A stretch of DNA of 64,000 nt from Ancylobacter moscoviensis (GTDB lineage: Bacteria; Pseudomonadota; Alphaproteobacteria; Rhizobiales; Xanthobacteraceae): contig NZ_VMBP01000002.1 in NCBI RefSeq assembly GCF_007559435.1, forward strand, positions 620,001 through 684,000. The letters are read 5' to 3'. The notes under the pieces were generated by a model. That model made no database searches. It saw only the letters and a program-made list of their open reading frames with translations, and had not been told where the DNA came from. A program made the position numbers and the translations under genes. Numbering within the stretch: position 1 is the stretch's first letter; every line of letters begins with the position of its first letter. This document shows, piece by piece, positions 15,695 to 24,044 of this stretch.

Positions 15695-16843
15695 CTAGGC
15701 GGCCAGCCGGTCGAGCAGGCGGTCCATCATGCGGTCGCACGAGGCGAGCTGGTCGAGGCTGATGAACTCGTCCGGCTTGTGCCCCTGATCCATGGAGCCC
15801 GGCCCGCAAATGACGGTCGGGATGGAAAGGCGGCTATCGAACAGCCCGCCTTCCGTGCCGAAGGCCACCTTGAAGGTCGCGGGATCCTCGACCAGAAGCC
15901 GCACGAAATCGACGATCGGCGCGTCGGCCGGCGTGGCGAGGCCGGGATAGGTGTTCACCACGTCGACCACGATGTCGGCCTGCGGAAACGCGCCCTTGCG
16001 CTGCTCGACCAGCTTCGCGGCGCCGTCCATCAGCCGGTTCAGGATCTGCGAGGCGTCGTCCTGCGCGATATTGCGGATCTCGAAATCGACCGTGCAGCGG
16101 TTCGGTACGATGTTGAGCGCCGTGCCGCCGCCGATCACCCCGGCATGTACCGTCGTGTAGGGAATGTCGTAGTCGGGATCGCGCGCGCCCTCAGTGGCGA
16201 GACGGTCCTGCTGCTCGCGCAGCACGCCGACGAAGTCGCAGGCCAGATGGATCGCGTTGAGCGCCTTGGGGGCGAGCGCGGAATGGCCTTCCACGCCGCA
16301 GCAGGTGGCGCGCGCCGCCAGCTTGCCCTTGTGGCCCGTGGCGATGCGCAGCGCGGTCGGCTCGCCGACGATGCACATGTGCGGGCGCACCGGCGCCTGT
16401 TCCATGCGCTCGATCAGCGAGCGCACGCCGACGCAGCCGACTTCCTCGTCATGGCTGAGGGCGAGGTGCAGCGGCGTTGAAAGCTCGCGCCCCGCCGCCC
16501 GCTCGGCGAGAGCGAGCGCCGCGGCGACGAAGCCCTTCATGTCGGCGGTGCCGCGCCCATAGGCGCGCCCGTCCTCGACCCGCAGGCGGAACGGATCGCT
16601 GCTCCAGGATTGGCCTTCCACCGGCACGACGTCCGTATGGCCGGAGAGCATGATCCCGGGCCTGTCGGCCGGGCCGATCGTGGCGAAGAGGTTGGCCTTG
16701 CGCCCGTCCGGCGTCGCGACGATCTGCGCCTCGATGCCGCGCGCGGCGAGGAAATCATGCACGAAGGCGATCAGCTCGCGGTTGGGATCGCGGCTGACGG
16801 TCGGAAAGGCGATCAGCCGGTCGAGAAGCTCGAGCGTATTCAT
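15695..16843 (-). CDS. ArgE/DapE-type M20 deacylase
   Basis: The 382-residue protein is close to acetylornithine deacetylase. Metal-binding motifs of M20 peptidases are visible: LSGHTDVVPV (His, Asp), GTADMKGF (bridging Asp) and HDEEVGCVG (Glu pair), with EGHSALAPK and a C-terminal GPGSMDQGHKPDEF. It would remove an N-acyl group from an amino-acid-like compound. Placement inside a transporter and oxygenase operon suggests a catabolic rather than arginine-biosynthetic role. Its ATG overlaps the livF stop by four bases. A 200-base gap to the hpaB-like gene may hold an internal promoter. Confidence 0.85.
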   Translation of the reverse strand: MNTLELLDRLIAFPTVSRDPNRELIAFVHDFLAARGIEAQIVATPDGRKANLFATIGPADRPGIMLSGHTDVVPVEGQSWSSDPFRLRVEDGRAYGRGTADMKGFVAAALALAERAAGRELSTPLHLALSHDEEVGCVGVRSLIERMEQAPVRPHMCIVGEPTALRIATGHKGKLAARATCCGVEGHSALAPKALNAIHLACDFVGVLREQQDRLATEGARDPDYDIPYTTVHAGVIGGGTALNIVPNRCTVDFEIRNIAQDDASQILNRLMDGAAKLVEQRKGAFPQADIVVDVVNTYPGLATPADAPIVDFVRLLVEDPATFKVAFGTEGGLFDSRLSIPTVICGPGSMDQGHKPDEFISLDQLASCDRMMDRLLDRLAA

Positions 16844-17538
16844 AGGTACAGATGACGCACCGCGTCGTTCTCCAGCAGCTCGGAAGCCTTGCCGGAGGCG
16901 ACCACGCGCCCCTTTACCAGCATGATGCCGCGATGGGCGATCGACAGGGCGGTCTCGGCGTTCTGCTCGATGAGCAGCACCGTCGTGCCGCGCCGGTTGA
17001 TCTCCGCGACCGTGTCGAAATACTCGTCGATCAGCTTCGGCGAAAGCCCGAGCGAGGGCTCGTCCATGATGACGAGCTTCGGCGCACCGATCAGCGCGCG
17101 CGCCAGCGCCACCATCGCCTGCTCGCCGCCGGAGAGCGTGCCGGCGCGCTGGCTGATGCGCTCGCGCACCCGCGGGAACAGCTCCAGCATGGCCTCCAGC
17201 CGGTCGGCGAAGCGTCCCTCAGCCCGCTGCGCCTCGAAGCCGAGGCGGATATTGTCGCGCACGCTGATGTCGGCGAACAGGCGGCGGCCTTCCGGCACGA
17301 AGCCGATGCCGAGCGCACTCAGCGCTTCGGTCCGCGTCGCCGCGAGCTCCTGCCCCATGATGCGGATGCGGCCGCCGGCCAGCGGCAGCAGGCCGGAGAT
17401 GGCGCGGAAGGTCGTGGTCTTGCCGGCGCCGTTGGGGCCGAGAACGCAGACCACCTCGCCGGCCTCGACCTTGAAGGAGACGTCGCGCAACATGGCGACG
17501 ACGCCGTAATTGGTGTCGACCTTGTCAAGCTCCAGCAT
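16840..17538 (-). CDS. livF: Branched-chain amino acid type ABC transporter ATPase LivF
   Basis: From the ATG at 17538 the protein has 232 residues, the usual LivF size. It shows Walker A GPNGAGKTT, the Q-loop region GFVPEGRRLF, signature LSGGEQAMVALAR and Walker B LVIMDEPSLGLSP. LivF pairs with LivG to power import through LivH and LivM. It overlaps livG by 14 bases and the argE-like gene by 4, so the genes are tightly coupled. Family naming does not fix the substrate: HAAT transporters also take up aromatic acids and urea. Confidence 0.9.
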   Translation of the reverse strand: MLELDKVDTNYGVVAMLRDVSFKVEAGEVVCVLGPNGAGKTTTFRAISGLLPLAGGRIRIMGQELAATRTEALSALGIGFVPEGRRLFADISVRDNIRLGFEAQRAEGRFADRLEAMLELFPRVRERISQRAGTLSGGEQAMVALARALIGAPKLVIMDEPSLGLSPKLIDEYFDTVAEINRRGTTVLLIEQNAETALSIAHRGIMLVKGRVVASGKASELLENDAVRHLYL

Positions 17539-18337
17539 GCTGCGCCGCCTTGCGTCCGAGATAGGCTTCCTGAACCCGCGGTATCTTGCGGATCTCCTCA
17601 TAGGGCCCGTCGGCCAGCTTCTGCCCGTAATCGAGCACCATCACCCGGTGCGGCAGGCTCGCCACGAGCCGCATGTCGTGCTCGATGATCATGAGCGCGA
17701 GATCGGGCCGCTGGGCGCACACGGCGCGGATGTCGTCCATCAGCGCGTCGGTGTCGGCGTCGTCCATGCCGGAGGAGGGCTCGTCCAGCAGCAGCACCTT
17801 GGGATCGGTGGCGAGCGCCCGCGCGATTTCCAGGCGCCGACGGTCCGCCTGCGCCAGTTCGCCGGCCGGGCGGTGGCGCTGCTCGTGCAGGCCGCGCGAG
17901 ACGCTCTTCAGCAGCGTCTCGGCATGGGCGGCGGCGGCGTCCAGCTCCGCCTTGGCGCGCCCGCGCCGGAAGATGGCGTCGAACACGCCCGCCTTCGTGT
18001 GGGTGTGGCGGCCGATGATCACGTTGTCGAGCACGCTGAGGTCGCCGAACAGCCGGCTCGATTGGAAGGTGCGGGCGATGCCGCGCGCGACGATCTTGTG
18101 CGCGGGAACGCCGTTCAGGCGCTCGCCCTCCAGCCGCACCTCGCCCGAGGACGGGATGTAGATGCCGGTGATGATGTTCAGCAGCGTCGACTTGCCGGCG
18201 CCGTTCGGCCCGATGATGCCGAGGATTTCGCCGCGCTTCAGCGTGAAGGCGACTTCCGCCATGGCGACGAGGCCGCCGAAGCGCATGGTGAGGTTTTCGC
18301 CCTCGAGGACGACGGGGGAGGAGGCAGTAAGGCCCAT
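17525..18337 (-). CDS. livG: Branched-chain amino acid type ABC transporter ATPase LivG
   Basis: The start at 18337 (MGLTASSPVVLEGENLTMRF) lies three bases below the livM stop. The same frame stays open further upstream inside livM, but that part is a shadow. The 270-residue protein has Walker A GPNGAGKSTLLN, the LivG-type GIARTFQSSRLF, Walker B VLLLDEPSSGMD and IEHDMRLV. The signature region reads LAQADRRRLEIARAL, as expected for LivG. It forms the ATPase pair with LivF. Confidence 0.9.
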   Translation of the reverse strand: MGLTASSPVVLEGENLTMRFGGLVAMAEVAFTLKRGEILGIIGPNGAGKSTLLNIITGIYIPSSGEVRLEGERLNGVPAHKIVARGIARTFQSSRLFGDLSVLDNVIIGRHTHTKAGVFDAIFRRGRAKAELDAAAAHAETLLKSVSRGLHEQRHRPAGELAQADRRRLEIARALATDPKVLLLDEPSSGMDDADTDALMDDIRAVCAQRPDLALMIIEHDMRLVASLPHRVMVLDYGQKLADGPYEEIRKIPRVQEAYLGRKAAQHAGA

Positions 18338-18339
18338 GG

Positions 18340-19515
18340 TCAGTGTCCGTAGCGACGCAGGCGCTGAGGGAAGAGGCCCTGGGGACGGATCATCAGGAAG
18401 ACGATGACGGTCACGCCGAAGAACAGGATCCGGTAGTCGGAGAAGGCGCGCAGCTTCTCGGGCAGCAGCGTCAGCAGGAAGGCGCCGACGATGACGCCGA
18501 GAATGTTGTCCATGCCGCCGGCGATCACCATGGTCATGATGGTGACCGAGACCAAGAAGGTGAAGTTGTCCGGCGAGATGAAGCCCACATAGAAGGCGTA
18601 GATCGTGCCCGCGAAGCCGGCGAGGAAGGCGTCCACCGCGAAGGCGAGCACCTTGTACCAGGTGACGTTGATGCCCTGGCAGCGCGCCGCCAGCTCGTCG
18701 GTGCGCAGCGCGTTCCAGGCGAGGCCGACGCGGGAATCGTGCAGGCGTCGGGCGAAGACGATGGAGATCAGCACCAGCAGCGCCGAGAGGTAGTAAAAGT
18801 TCGCCTGCGACGGCAGTTCCTGGCCGAAGATCACCAGCGGGGAGGCGAAGGAGTGGCCGAACAGCTCGGGGGCGGGAATACCGACGAGGCCGTTCGGGCC
18901 GCCGGTGAATTCCAGATTGTTCAGGAGCTGGTGGATCACCACGCCGAAGGCGATGGTGACGAGGGCCAGGTAGCTGTCCCGCGTGCGCATCGAGGGGATG
19001 CCGAGCAGGAAGCCGAAGATAGTCGCCACGACCGCGGCTACCGGCAGCGCCAGCCAGAAGCTGACGCCGAAGTTCAGAGCCAGCAGCGCCGACGCATAGG
19101 CGCCGATGCCGTAGGAGGCGCCGGTGGCGAAGTTCGGGATGTTGGCGCTGCCGAGCTGGAAGTTCAGGGCCAGCGCGAGCACCGCGTAGAGCATCGAGAT
19201 GACGCACAGGTGCAGTGCATAGGTGTTCCCTTCGAGCACGAAGGGGAACGCCAGCACGATGGCGATGCCGAGCAGCAGCGCGAGGCGCGAATGGCGCGCG
19301 AAGGCGGCCTCCACGCGCGCTTCAAGCGACGGCACCCGTTCCATGAGCACGAGCGCCGCGCCGAACAGCAGCAGCAGGCCGATGACGAGGCGCCAGTCGT
19401 CGATCAGCAGGAACTGGCGCAGGAACAGGGCGCCGGCCAGCTGGACGGCGATCACCGTGAGGGCGCTGACGACCGGGTTGGACGTGTCGCGCGGCAGGGC
19501 CAGGCTCTCCGCCAT
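18340..19515 (-). CDS. livM: ABC transporter permease LivM
   Basis: This is a 391-residue integral membrane protein with about ten hydrophobic segments. The LivM hallmark ALALNFQLGSANIPNFATGA, seen as LNFQLGSANIPNFATG, and GIPSMRTRDSYLALVT and GGPNGLVGIP are present. It forms the channel with LivH. The N-terminal 80 residues are an extra membrane region common in LivM. Its ATG overlaps the livH stop (ATGA). Confidence 0.9.
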   Translation of the reverse strand: MAESLALPRDTSNPVVSALTVIAVQLAGALFLRQFLLIDDWRLVIGLLLLFGAALVLMERVPSLEARVEAAFARHSRLALLLGIAIVLAFPFVLEGNTYALHLCVISMLYAVLALALNFQLGSANIPNFATGASYGIGAYASALLALNFGVSFWLALPVAAVVATIFGFLLGIPSMRTRDSYLALVTIAFGVVIHQLLNNLEFTGGPNGLVGIPAPELFGHSFASPLVIFGQELPSQANFYYLSALLVLISIVFARRLHDSRVGLAWNALRTDELAARCQGINVTWYKVLAFAVDAFLAGFAGTIYAFYVGFISPDNFTFLVSVTIMTMVIAGGMDNILGVIVGAFLLTLLPEKLRAFSDYRILFFGVTVIVFLMIRPQGLFPQRLRRYGH

Positions 19516-20432
19516 CAGACTTTCTCCACAAGGCTGCGTCCCATCAGCCCGGACGGGCGGAACACCAGAACGCCGATGACGAGCAGGAAGACGAACACCA
19601 GGCGGTAGGAGGCGCCGTTCGGCACGGTGGCCTGGACCAGCGTGTCCAGCCCCGCGATCAGCAGGCTGCCGATGATGGCGCCCGGCATCGAGCCCAGCCC
19701 GCCGACCACCGCGGCCGAGAAGCCGATGAGGCCGACATCGATGCTGAAGTCGAAGCGGGCCATGCCGGCATAGCTGGAGAAGAACAGGCCGCCGATGGCG
19801 CCGATGGCCGAGGCGACGAAGAAGGTGGCGCGGAAGATGCGGCCGGGATTGATGGCCATCAGCCGGGCGGCGTCGCGATCCTGCGAAACCGCCTTGATGT
19901 GCAGGCCGAGGCGCGTGTTGTTGAGCATGAAGAACAGCGCGCAGACGGCGAGCACGGAAACGACGATCACCATCACGCTGAACAGGGGAATCGTGAAGCC
20001 GGCGATGGTCACGTCACCCTCGACGAGGCGAGGGAAGGCGTGCGGGTTGCTGCCGTTCGGGAAAAGGTGGCGGATCAGCTCGCGCAGCACGATGCCCAGC
20101 GCCACCGTCGCCACCAGCGCCATCATCGCGGGCGCCTGCCGGAATCTCTGTATCACCACGAGATCCAGCAGCACGCCGATCACCCCGGTGATGGCGATGG
20201 CGACCAGAAGCGCGAGGAGGAAGGTGCCCAGCGAGCCGGCATCCCCCAGCGCGGAGCCGATGGCGGAGATGACGGAGAGCGCGAGGAACGGCGCCAGCAG
20301 CGAGACGTCGCCATGCGAGAAATGGATGATGTTCAGCACGCCGAACAACAGGCTGAACCCGACGGCGATGAGCGCATAGATGCTCCCCAAGGTGATCCAG
20401 TTCAATAATTGCTGGAGGAAGAGCTCGCTCAT
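19515..20432 (-). CDS. livH: ABC transporter permease LivH
   Basis: The 305-residue permease is the first gene of the leftward operon. It has eight or so membrane segments and the LivH signatures GSIYALIAVGFSLLFGVLNI (N-terminus), HFSHGD and AAVVGGLGSMPGAIIG. It forms the translocation pore with LivM. Its promoter must lie in the 305-base gap shared with the divergent binding-protein gene. Confidence 0.9.
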   Translation of the reverse strand: MSELFLQQLLNWITLGSIYALIAVGFSLLFGVLNIIHFSHGDVSLLAPFLALSVISAIGSALGDAGSLGTFLLALLVAIAITGVIGVLLDLVVIQRFRQAPAMMALVATVALGIVLRELIRHLFPNGSNPHAFPRLVEGDVTIAGFTIPLFSVMVIVVSVLAVCALFFMLNNTRLGLHIKAVSQDRDAARLMAINPGRIFRATFFVASAIGAIGGLFFSSYAGMARFDFSIDVGLIGFSAAVVGGLGSMPGAIIGSLLIAGLDTLVQATVPNGASYRLVFVFLLVIGVLVFRPSGLMGRSLVEKV

Positions 20433-20737
20433 GGGTCGGCCTCTTGGGTGGCTCTGCTTAAGGTCGCGCGTGGCGCGGACACTGCCCCAAAGCAGCGCGG
20501 GATCAGAATAGTTTTTTCCAAATCAATGGGTCCGATGTTTTGAAGACCGGACGCCATGCCTTCGACTCTTCGCGCGCGCGAGAAGCCTGATTTAGAAAAT
20601 CCAAGGTCAAAGGTTCCAAAGTTCCGATTTTCTTTCCGACGGCGGCAAGTCCAGATTTCAGCACGTGGGAGGTCACGGGCCTCCCGGCAAACCGTGAATG
20701 GTCACGCCTACCGGCCGTTCCAGAGGAGAAAAAGATC
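20433..20737. promoter_or_regulatory. Divergent promoter region between livH and the binding-protein gene
   Basis: This 305-base gap is AT-richer than its surroundings and separates two divergent transcription units of one cluster. It holds an inverted repeat AGAAAATC (20594-20601) and GATTTTCT (20626-20633) with 24 bases between; the interval contains GGTCAAAGGTTCC-like direct repeats. This could be the LysR regulator's binding region. A GAGGAG ribosome site precedes the binding-protein ATG. Confidence 0.5.
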
Positions 20738-21901
20738 ATGGCCTTCGTGTCTGCCGAGCGCCCGAAGCGCTCCCATCATTCCCAGCGGCCCCTGCGTTTG
20801 GCCGCTCTCGCCGCCGTCCTTGCCTTCGCGGGCATTGGCGGGGCTGCTCCGCTGCAGGCTCAGGAGACCGTGAAGATCGGCTTCATCGGTCCGCTGAGCG
20901 GCGGCAACGCCCAGCAGGGCATCGCCGCCCGCAACGGCTTCCAGCTGGCGATCGACCAGGCCAACGCCGCCGGCGGCCTTCCTTTCAAGATCGAGCCGGT
21001 CATCCTCGATGACGCGGCCAATCCGCAGACCGGCGTCGCCGCCGCCCTGAAGCTCACCAACGATCCCAAGGTCGTCGCCGCGACCGGCCACTGGAACAGC
21101 GGCGTCGCGCTTGCCACCATCCCGGTGTTCAGCCGTGCCAACGTGCCCTTCGTGGTCTGGGGCGCGATCAGCCCGAAGATCACCGAGAAGAACAACCCGA
21201 TGGTCTCGCGCGTCGTGACGACGCTGGTGAACACCAATGCGCCGCTCGCCAAGTGGGCGGTGGGCAACATCGGCAAGCGCATCGCCATCGTCTCCGACAC
21301 CAGCGACTACGGCGCGGCCAATCTCGCCAACTTCAAGAAGTTCTTCGAGGCTGACGGCGGCACCATCGTCGCCGCCGAGAGCGCTCCGGTGGGCACCACC
21401 GATTTCCGCGCCCTGCTCACCAAGATCAAGGGCGAGAACCCGGACGCCATCTATTTCGGCGGCGTGGTGGCCGAAGCCGGGCTGGTGCGCCAGCAGATGG
21501 TGCAGCTCGGCATGAACCAGCCGATGATCGGCGTGGACGGCTTCTACGATCCCGAGTTCCTGAAGATCGCCGGCTCGGCCGCGAACGGCACGATCTCGGG
21601 CATCGCCAAGGAAGTCGGCAACGCCAAGCTCGACGCGATGACGGCCGCCTATCAGGCCGCCAACTTCGCCGAGCCGGTCGGTTCCTACACCAAGAATGCC
21701 TATGACGCCGCGAACATCATCATCGAGGCGCTCAAGACCGCCGGCATCAAGGACAAGGCGGCCATCGCCAAGGCCATTCGCGGCATCGAGTTCGATGGCG
21801 CCATGGGCCACACCAGCTTCGACGAGAACGGCCAGACCAAGCGCGAGGTCGTGCTCGAACTGCGCGAAGTGAAGGACGGCGTCTGGACCACCCGTCAGTG
21901 A
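20738..21901 (+). CDS. Periplasmic substrate-binding protein, LivJ/HAAT family
   Basis: The 387-residue protein has a Sec signal peptide (basic start RPKRSHH, hydrophobic LRLAALAAVLAFAGIGG, cleavage near LQAQE). The mature part begins TVKIGFIGPLSGGNA, the type I periplasmic binding fold of Leu/Ile/Val-binding proteins. GHWNSGVALATIPVF and VSDTSDYGAANL follow the family pattern. It would deliver the ligand to LivHM. It is transcribed divergently from the transporter, which is less common than a joint operon. The ligand is unknown and need not be an aliphatic amino acid. Confidence 0.9.
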   Translation: MAFVSAERPKRSHHSQRPLRLAALAAVLAFAGIGGAAPLQAQETVKIGFIGPLSGGNAQQGIAARNGFQLAIDQANAAGGLPFKIEPVILDDAANPQTGVAAALKLTNDPKVVAATGHWNSGVALATIPVFSRANVPFVVWGAISPKITEKNNPMVSRVVTTLVNTNAPLAKWAVGNIGKRIAIVSDTSDYGAANLANFKKFFEADGGTIVAAESAPVGTTDFRALLTKIKGENPDAIYFGGVVAEAGLVRQQMVQLGMNQPMIGVDGFYDPEFLKIAGSAANGTISGIAKEVGNAKLDAMTAAYQAANFAEPVGSYTKNAYDAANIIIEALKTAGIKDKAAIAKAIRGIEFDGAMGHTSFDENGQTKREVVLELREVKDGVWTTRQ

Positions 21902-22245
21902 CGTGCGGCAGCGGCGGAACGGAAAGGCTCCGTGTGCCGCCGCTGCTTCCAAAGCCTACGGGGAGGGTGCCGGCGGGGCCGGCACCCGATCTCCCGGCCC
22001 ATGATCGGGATGGCCCGTTCGCCGTCCTGTTCGTCCGCCCCTCGCACATCGCGATGTCTTCCGGTCCCCCGGCTCCGGCCGGGGAGCGGGGAGGCTCGAC
22101 CCGAGAGGGTTCGAAAACGTCAGGCGTGCCGGCGCATCGCAGCGTTCTGCGGGCCGCCAGGCCCCGTGATCCGAATTTGAAGCAAGTCGCCACTCAGATC
22201 TCCGCACTTCCCGCGCGAATTCTGGAAGGCCAGAAAGGACGGCAA
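21902..22245. other. Intergenic gap of 344 bases
   Basis: No gene or clear terminator is seen. An AAGGA ribosome site lies about ten bases before the FAD protein start at 22246. The gap may carry an internal promoter for that gene; the longer frame reading through it has no conserved sequence. Confidence 0.4.
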
Positions 22246-23532
22246 ATGTCAGTTGAGAAGATAGACACGCTGGTCATCGGCGCCGGACAGGCCGGGTTGG
22301 CCATGAGCGAGCACCTGGGCAAGAACGGCGTGCCTCATCTCGTCCTGGAACGGCACCGGATCGCCGAACGCTGGCGCTCGGAGCGGTGGGATTCGCTCGT
22401 GGCGAACGGCCCGGCGTGGCACGACCGCTTTCCGGGCCTCGAATTCTCGGCGGTCGACCCCAAGGTGGGTCCCGACGATTTCGCTCCCAAGGAGACCGTC
22501 GCCGACTATTTCGTCGCCTATGCCGACAAGATCGCGGCGCCCATCCGCTGCGGCGTCGAGGTGCTGAAGGTCGAGCGGAACGCCGGCCGTCCCGGCTTCC
22601 GCGTCGAGACCTCCACCGGGGTGATCGAGGCCGACCGGATCGTCGCCGCCACCGGCCCGTTCCAGCGTCCGATCATTCCTCCCGTCGTTCCCGCCGACAG
22701 CGGGATCCTGCAGATGCACTCGACCGGCTACCGCAACCCCGGCCAGCTTCCTGAGGGGGCCGTGCTGGTCGTCGGCGCGGGCTCGTCCGGCGTCCAGATC
22801 GCCGAGGAGCTCCTGCGGGCGGGCAAGCGCGTCTACCTGTCGGTCGGCCCGCACGACCGCCCGCCGCGCGCCTATCGCGGCCGCGACTTCTGCTGGTGGC
22901 TGGGCGTGCTCGGCAAGTGGGACGCCGCCGCCCAGGAGCCCGGCAAGGAGCACGTGACGATCGCCGTCAGCGGCGCGCGCGGCGGCCACACCATCGATTT
23001 CCGCCGCCTCGCCGCGGACGGCATGGTCCTCGTCGGCAAGACCGAGTCGTACAAGGACGGCGTGGTCCGCTTCGCCCCGGATCTGGTCGAGAATCTCTCG
23101 CAGGGCGACGCCAACAACCGCTCGCTGCTCGACGAGGCGGATGCCTATGTCGTGCGCAACGGCCTCGACCTGCCGCAGGACCCCGACGCCCGCGCCACCG
23201 TCCCGGACGCTCCGTGCGTGACCGATCCCGTCCTCTCGCTCGATCTGGCGGCGGCGGGGATCACCACCATCATCTGGGCCACCGGCTTCGCCGTCGACTA
23301 CAGCTGGATGAAGGTCGACGCCTTCGACGCGAGCGGCAAGCCGAGGCACCAGCGTGGCGTCTCCACCGAGCCGGGCATCTACTTCCTCGGGCTGCCCTGG
23401 CAGTCGCGGCGCGGCTCCAGCTTCATCTGGGGCGTATGGCACGACGCCAAGTATCTGGCGGACCAGATCGCGATCCAGCGCAGCTACATGGCCTATCACG
23501 ACGCCGCGCCGCGCGCGCCCGAAAAGGCATAG
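22246..23532 (+). CDS. FAD/NAD(P)-dependent monooxygenase-like protein (CzcO-like)
   Basis: The 428-residue flavoprotein starts after an AAGGA site. It has an N-terminal FAD-binding Rossmann motif VIGAGQAGLAMSEHL and a second dinucleotide motif VVGAGSSGVQIAEEL near residue 177. TGFAVDYSW and a late YFLGLPWQSRRGSSFIWG complete the pattern. This is the CzcO/TrkA-like flavoprotein group, related to flavin-containing and Baeyer-Villiger monooxygenases. The usual FMO signature FxGxxxHxxxW is not evident. It could oxidise the imported compound or a later intermediate. A strong hairpin follows the stop. Confidence 0.82.
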   Translation: MSVEKIDTLVIGAGQAGLAMSEHLGKNGVPHLVLERHRIAERWRSERWDSLVANGPAWHDRFPGLEFSAVDPKVGPDDFAPKETVADYFVAYADKIAAPIRCGVEVLKVERNAGRPGFRVETSTGVIEADRIVAATGPFQRPIIPPVVPADSGILQMHSTGYRNPGQLPEGAVLVVGAGSSGVQIAEELLRAGKRVYLSVGPHDRPPRAYRGRDFCWWLGVLGKWDAAAQEPGKEHVTIAVSGARGGHTIDFRRLAADGMVLVGKTESYKDGVVRFAPDLVENLSQGDANNRSLLDEADAYVVRNGLDLPQDPDARATVPDAPCVTDPVLSLDLAAAGITTIIWATGFAVDYSWMKVDAFDASGKPRHQRGVSTEPGIYFLGLPWQSRRGSSFIWGVWHDAKYLADQIAIQRSYMAYHDAAPRAPEKA

Positions 23533-23538
23533 TTCCCG

Positions 23539-23577
23539 AGCCCCCGGCCTCGCGAGCCTGTTGCGGGGCCGGGGGCT
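23539..23577 (+). terminator. Hairpin after the FAD protein gene
   Basis: AGCCCCCGGCC (23539-23549) pairs with GGCCGGGGGCT (23567-23577), an 11-base GC-rich stem with a 17-base loop, immediately after the stop at 23532. The following bases are only mildly T-rich. Confidence 0.6.
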
Positions 23578-23607
23578 TCGTCGTCACCTCACCGACCGCA
23601 CAAAAGC

Positions 23608-23637
23608 AAACGGCCCCGGAGATGTCCGGGGCCGTTT
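23608..23637. terminator. Bidirectional intrinsic terminator
   Basis: AAACGGCCCCGG (23608-23619), loop AGATGT, CCGGGGCCGTTT (23626-23637). The 12-base stem with A-run and T-run on its sides suits termination in both directions, between the rightward FAD protein gene and the leftward DUF1127 gene. Confidence 0.8.
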
Positions 23638-23682
23638 CATTCGTGTCGTGGACCGGACGCGACGTCCGGTCGATCCGTCGGT

Positions 23683-23856
23683 TCAGGCCGCAGCGGCAGC
23701 ACGGCGCGCAACATTCGCGATCTCGCCGCGCGAGACGTTGATGTCGGCGAGGGTGCGGTCGTCGAGCTGGGAAAGCTCAACGAGAGTGCGGCGGTAAGCC
23801 TGCCAGCGGCGGATCTGCTTGGCAACGAGGCCCCAGAGCAGCATGTCGATCTCCAT
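23683..23856 (-). CDS. DUF1127 small protein
   Basis: This 57-residue protein is basic and arginine-rich, with IRRWQAYRRTLVELSQL followed by DDRTLADINVSRGEI. That pattern is the DUF1127 domain, common in alphaproteobacteria and linked to small-RNA and phosphate or carbon-stress physiology in Agrobacterium and Rhodobacter. The Met at residue 5 (23844) is also a good start, since GGAG precedes it. The gene stands alone between a bidirectional terminator and the metY-like gene. It is too short for many gene callers. Confidence 0.88.
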   Translation of the reverse strand: MEIDMLLWGLVAKQIRRWQAYRRTLVELSQLDDRTLADINVSRGEIANVARRAAAAA

Positions 23857-24044
23857 CGGTTAGGAAACGGATCGCGGCATCCCGACGACCGGGGCGCTGC
23901 ACGTCCATTAATCATGTTGATGCCTAGATATTCGACATCCTGCCCATTTGGTAGGAAATATACCGCAGCCCAGCTTTGCGCGCCGCGCATGACGCGCTGC
24001 ACAATTCGTTCACAATCGGCAAGGCGGGCCGAAAGATGGCGGAA

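Noticed and set aside
13858-15762. 634-codon plus-strand frame
   Set aside because: Antisense to the HpaB-like gene, whose motifs are clear.
18338-19207. Upstream extension of the livG frame
   Set aside because: It overlaps livM out of frame and is Arg-rich; LivG similarity begins at the ATG at 18337.
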